Shown: positions 59,942 through 64,000 of the stretch, piece by piece
Position numbering within the stretch: the stretch's first letter is position 1
Layout: every line of letters starts with the position of its first letter
Assembly: GCA_037043455.1 (NCBI GenBank)
Contig: JAWPHD010001142.1
Location: forward strand, 264,501 to 328,500
Reading direction: 5' to 3'
DNA from: Cyrtodaria siliqua
Lineage: Eukaryota > Mollusca > Bivalvia > Adapedonta > Hiatellidae
DNA: 64,000 nt
Program-made: the position numbers and the translations under genes
Notes under the pieces: model-generated
The model's database searches: none
The model's input: the letters and a program-made list of their open reading frames with translations, nothing else
What the model was told of the DNA's origin: nothing

Positions 59942-60872
59942 TTAAAGGGAATGTAGCGACACAGTCAAACAAGCCCTATTATTGGGAGTAATTGAAAAAC
60001 TTGAAAAAAGGTGAAAGAATTATCAAAATCGGATGATAAACAAAAAAGATATGACCTTTTAAAGGTTGTTCTAAAACGAATATGGGAGTCGCCATATTTT
60101 AGAACTATGACGTCATAGTTCAATAGTACCATGTGTGGGAGTGTAATAACATTATTCAATATTTTCGATATTCCATTAGTGGTATAACATAACGTTAATG
60201 ACGTCATGGGCGTCACGTTAATGTACGTTTTCTGACGTAATGTGACGTTATAAGTTATGTAATAAATAGAATCTGACATTCGTTCTCATTCATTATTGAA
60301 TTTATTAATCTCGTTAGCAAAAATGATAAAATGCGAGGCTCTTCATTTTGACAACTCGTTTAATAAATTCAATAATGAATGAGTACTCATGTAAGATCCT
60401 CTATATATGGAATATTGATAAATATCATTTAAAACGAAGAAAATCTCTGCAAATGAATGCATTTTTTAATGGTCATATCAGGGCTTTATATTAATTATCA
60501 TGCAGCCCAGGTCATATAAAGCATTATTGCCATTAAGTATTACATATTGTTCATACAGTTGCTGTCATTTTCCCCCTATAAAGCAGTAAATGTTCATATT
60601 TATAAATATTCCATATATGGTCATTTAGAACCCTAATGTCATAGCTCTCAAAATGGCCGCTTCCATATCCGTTTCAAAGAAATTTCAAACGATCATATCT
60701 TCTTTGTTTATCATCCGATTTTGATAATTCTTTCAACCGTATCAAAGTTTTTCAGAACTCTCAATATTACCAAGACGTGCACTAAAATGCCATCTGGAAT
60801 GTCCACATTGTGTGATCCAGCTGGCAACCAAAAGTCCGAGTGTAAGTGACACTATCGCTACATTCCCTTTAA
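59942..60872. mobile_element. TTAA-flanked MITE (agggaatgtagcgacac) with an insertion
   Basis: ttaaagggaatgtagcgaca at the left and gctacattccctttaa at the right. Inner arms tgaaagaattatcaaaatcg and gattttgataattctttca pair. Compared with 63321-63859 it holds about 280 extra bases (about 60125-60405) that themselves contain a palindrome. Confidence 0.83.
60285..60384. repeat. Palindrome within the inserted segment
   Basis: ctcattcattattgaattta, ttaa(t)ctcgtt and the complementary aac(t)cgtttaataaattc, aataatgaatgag enclose about 35 bases. Confidence 0.75.
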
Positions 60873-61317
60873 GATGTTTTCGTATCCAAACATATTTTTT
60901 TAAACTAGAGCTATCACTAAAGGTGATTAATACCCCCGCTTGGTGACCTGTTTGAATATATGTGTATCCTCAAAAAAAGGTACTGATTCTGTATTTTTGT
61001 AAAAATTAACTAAAAAAACAATTTTAATGCAAATTATGTGAAGGTGATTATTACTCCCATATTGGTGTCCAGTCAGAATAGGTGTCATTTTCTTAATATG
61101 GATGCATGGGGATAATCTGAGGTTTCAGCTGAGCAGAGTCTCAGTTACAAATAATTAAACAATATGTCGAGTCTGACATATTAAATAAGAAAAAGGAAAA
61201 TAAAACATGCAACAATTATCTGATTATCTGTTAAATAATGCGACAAATAATTAAAATATGAGGAGTATTAAGTAACAATTAGTGGAGTGTAACCTTATGA
61301 AGTTTGATAATTATATA
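60873..61317. other. No gene seen
   Basis: aggtgattaatacccccgc and aggtgattattactcccat (60925, 61040) are diverged copies of a piece of the following repeat family. Confidence 0.5.
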
Positions 61318-61835
61318 ATTAGTGGAGTGTAAGAGTCTATGGTTTTCATTAAGTATGTTCACATCATACCAAAATGGAAAAGCAACTATGCAACCATGCA
61401 ACCATTATCTGCTAAATAACTCGAAAGTGATTATTATATATCCCCCAATACACCGTGTTTGGCAGGGGTATACATATGTGGATTCTTACATAAAAAGTAG
61501 TGGAGTGTAACCTTATGAAGTCTGTATAATTAGTGGAATGTAAGCGTATGTGTTTTTTATAATGTATTTTCACATCAAACCAAAAAGGAAAAGCAAATAT
61601 GCAACCATGCAACCATTATCTGCTAAATAACTCGAAAGTGATTATTATATATCCCCCAATAAACCTTGTTTGGCAGGGGTATACATATGTGGATTATTAC
61701 ATAAAAAGTAGTGGAGTGTAACCTTATGAAGTCTGTATAACTAGTGGAATGTAAGCGTATGTGTTTTTATAATGTATTTTCACATCAAACCAAAAAGGAA
61801 AAGCAAATATGCAACCATGCAGCCATTATCTGTTA
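61318..61835. repeat. ~211-base tandem repeat
   Basis: Units start at 61318, 61529 and 61740 (ttagtggartgtaagmg) and contain caaccatgcaaccattatct, gataattattatatatccccc and ggcaggggtatacatatgtg. Two and a half copies. Confidence 0.88.
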
Positions 61836-61841
61836 AATAGT

Positions 61842-61890
61842 GCAGGACGGGACGCGACGTTAAATAGTGCTGGACGGGACGCGACGTTAA
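61842..61890. repeat. 27-base repeat cluster 1
   Basis: ttaaatagtgcaggacggga, cgcgacg, two units. The same unit recurs at 62349 and 62914. 61891-62348 shows no gene. Confidence 0.88.
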
Positions 61891-62348
61891 GGTTGCGTAC
61901 AGCTAAATATAGCCTGGCTGAAGCCCCGCCTTTTGTTGTGTACGATTCAGTACAGAAGTGAAAGTTCACAGAGTTCACAGAGGTCAGCAGATATAACTTT
62001 GAAATATTCAATATGCATTTTCAGGAAGGATAAACTATAGGTAAAATAATCCCCATCAGCTAGGATCATTAAATTAAATAAAAAAATATTTTTTAATGTT
62101 TTTGAAAATTTAACATCCATTGAACTTGCATGTCAATATTCAGTGCGGATTCAATAGTGTTTGTAAACACAGACATGTGCAGAGAGGTTGAGCTGAAAAA
62201 GTTGTCCTTTTCACACTTTCAAAGGCTTTGTGATGGAAATATCTATGAAATAAGGTAACTTAAAGAAAATCTGGTGTATAATTCTTGAGATATTAGCTGA
62301 CAGGTGCAACAGGAGGTCTATGGGAAAGTATTTAGTTTTCTGCAGCCT

Positions 62349-62496
62349 TAAATAGTGCTAGACGGGACGCGACGTTAAATAGTGCAGGACGGGACGCGAC
62401 GTTAAATAGTGCTGGACGGGACGCGACGTTAAATAGTGGAGGACGGGACGCGACGTTAAATAGTGCAGGGCGGGACGCGACGTTAAATAGTGCAGG
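62349..62496. repeat. 27-base repeat cluster 2
   Basis: Five to six units of ttaaatagtgcaggacggga, cgcgacg with gctagac, ggagg and gggcggg variants. 62497-62913 shows no gene. Confidence 0.92.
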
Positions 62497-62913
62497 TCAC
62501 CCGGCCCGCTTCTGATTTCTTCGTTACGCTATGCTACACGGATCCAGAACCAGGGCCTGGGGAAAATAGGACGTTTAAAATCGCCCTCTCGTTTTGGGCG
62601 ATTTTGGTGAGATTTTTAGAGATTCAACGAGACTTTCAAAAAACATGTTTTTAAGTTAATTTAATTATATTTTCTTATTTTTAACTTATGAGAAGCAGCA
62701 AGTGACGTTAAACAGTTTAACTGCTGCATCAACAATTGACGTTGTACTTGTTTTTACAACATGACGTCACGCAAACGTCGACTCTATGAGCGTGAAAAAA
62801 ACGCGCGAATAAATTGTGTTAATCGCTAGTGGGCGCTTTAATTGGCCTAATCTGCCCAGACCGATATCTGCAAGTAAGACATATGCATGATACGGTCTGG
62901 CTGGCCGAGACTA

Positions 62914-62989
62914 TGCAGGACGGGACGCGACGTACGTTAAATAGTGCAGGACGGGACGCGACGTTAAATAGTGCAGGACGGGACTGTGT
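62914..62989. repeat. 27-base repeat cluster 3
   Basis: Three units; the first joint reads cgacgtacgttaaatag, a four-base expansion. Confidence 0.88.
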
Positions 62990-63320
62990 GGGCAAATGAT
63001 TGGTTCTGGAAAAAAAATATGTGAAACATGTCAATGGTTCTTGAGAAAAATATGGTTAAGTCACTAAATTATTTAAAGACGGCAAGACAAAGAATAACCA
63101 ACATAGCTATGAATTAGCTTTTGAACCGACATGCGTAACACATGTATATATGTAACTAATAAAAGTAGCCATAATATGAGGAAATATAAGCTTAAGTCTT
63201 AAGTCAAAGAAGCACTATGCATACTAAGATACAGACTTTCACAACACATACAACCTCAGCAGTTAAACTCAAGTAAAATGTTTACAGTACATACAGTAAA
63301 CACTGTTAAAGCACATCAGA

Positions 63321-63859
63321 TTAAAGGGAATGTAGCGACACAGCCAAACAAGCTCTGTTATTGAAAATTCTGACAAACTTGGAAAAAAGTGAAAGAATTA
63401 TCAAAATCGGATGATAAACAAAAAAGATATGACTATTTAAAGGTTGTTCTAAAACGAATATGAGAGCCGCCATTTTTAGAACTATGACATCATAGTTCCA
63501 TGTTAACATATATGGAATATTGATAAATATCATTTAAAACGAAGAAAATCACTGCAAATAGATGATTTTATAAAGCATTATTGCCATTAAGAATTACATA
63601 TTTTTCATACAGTTGCTGTCTTTTTTTCCCTTTAAATCAGTAAATGTTCATGTTTATAAATATACCACATATGGTCATTTAGAACAGTGATGTCATAGCT
63701 CTCAAAATGGCCGCTTCCATATCCGTTTCAACAGAAACTTCAAATGATCATATCTTCTTTGTTTGTCATCCGATTTTGATAATTCTTTCACCCATATTCA
63801 AGTATTTCAGAACTCCCAATAATAAAGATGATTTGGCTGTGTCGATACATACCCTTTAA
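63321..63859. mobile_element. TTAA-flanked MITE (agggaatgtagcgacac), uninterrupted copy
   Basis: ttaaagggaatgtagcgaca, cagccaaacaagc at left and gatttggctgtgtcgataca, taccctttaa at right. Inner arms as in 59942. 539 bases with both TTAA. Confidence 0.85.
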
Positions 63860-63897
63860 GGCACATTCCAATAAGAAGCATGGGCTATCTTGTGCGA

Positions 63898-64000
63898 TAG
63901 AACATTTCCCACCGGTGAAGTGTCTTCCATGCCAGAACAGTTCCCACCGGCGAAGGGTCGCCACTGCAAGAACAGTTCACACCGGCGAAGGGTCGCCCAT
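63898..64000. repeat. 35-base tandem repeat, cut by the window end
   Basis: accgg(c/t)gaag at 63911, 63946 and 63981 in units of agaacagttcccaccggcga, agggtcgccactgc. Likely the edge of a longer array. Confidence 0.82.

Overview
The window looks like nuclear DNA of a bivalve mollusc. It is AT-rich, has widely spaced intron-bearing coding sequence, and is crowded with repeat families that I recall from bivalve genomes: the 'caagggccataactctg' family, the 'gacggacggacgacggacgcc' repeat tail, and the 'ggcgccatataacc' SINE-like module. No bacterial, viral or organellar genes are visible. The species call is inference.

Only one host gene is supported. It is a TMED7-like p24 cargo receptor on the minus strand with three coding exons (34061-34210, 32266-32514, 15789-16010), all in phase 0, giving a complete predicted protein of 206 residues. 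Exon 3 lies about 16 kb from exon 2 and was found by reading the minus strand for the expected coiled coil, membrane helix and FF/basic tail. The 16.3 kb second intron holds a 43-base satellite array with higher-order structure. Inserted inside that array is an apparently intact 4742-base DNA transposon (23424-28165) with perfect 13-base terminal inverted repeats, a perfect 7-base target duplication (GTCATAT) and one uninterrupted 1121-codon transposase-like gene (23872-27237, minus).

Layout: 1-7530 holds tandem and dispersed molluscan repeats, tRNA-derived SINE pieces, a palindromic MITE and a 42-base minisatellite. 7830-8873 is a 22-base minisatellite. 9210-15610 holds SINE-like modules and several non-autonomous DNA elements, including one nested in another at a TTAA site. 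15789-34210 is the TMED gene with its repeat-filled introns. 34440-40740 holds repeat pieces and a LINE 3' end with a frameshift. 40746-58460 is one large structure: a ~2.8-2.9 kb unit (A1, A2) duplicated, each copy leading into a 51/42-base satellite, with the second satellite split by a 2.3 kb Helentron-like element carrying a 55-base minisatellite. 58855-64000 holds TTAA-flanked MITEs, 211-base and 27-base tandem repeats, and the start of a 35-base array cut by the window end.

Tandem arrays make up roughly 30 percent of the window. Because several monomers (42, 51 and paired-length variants) are multiples of three, they create long reading frames that are almost certainly not genes.
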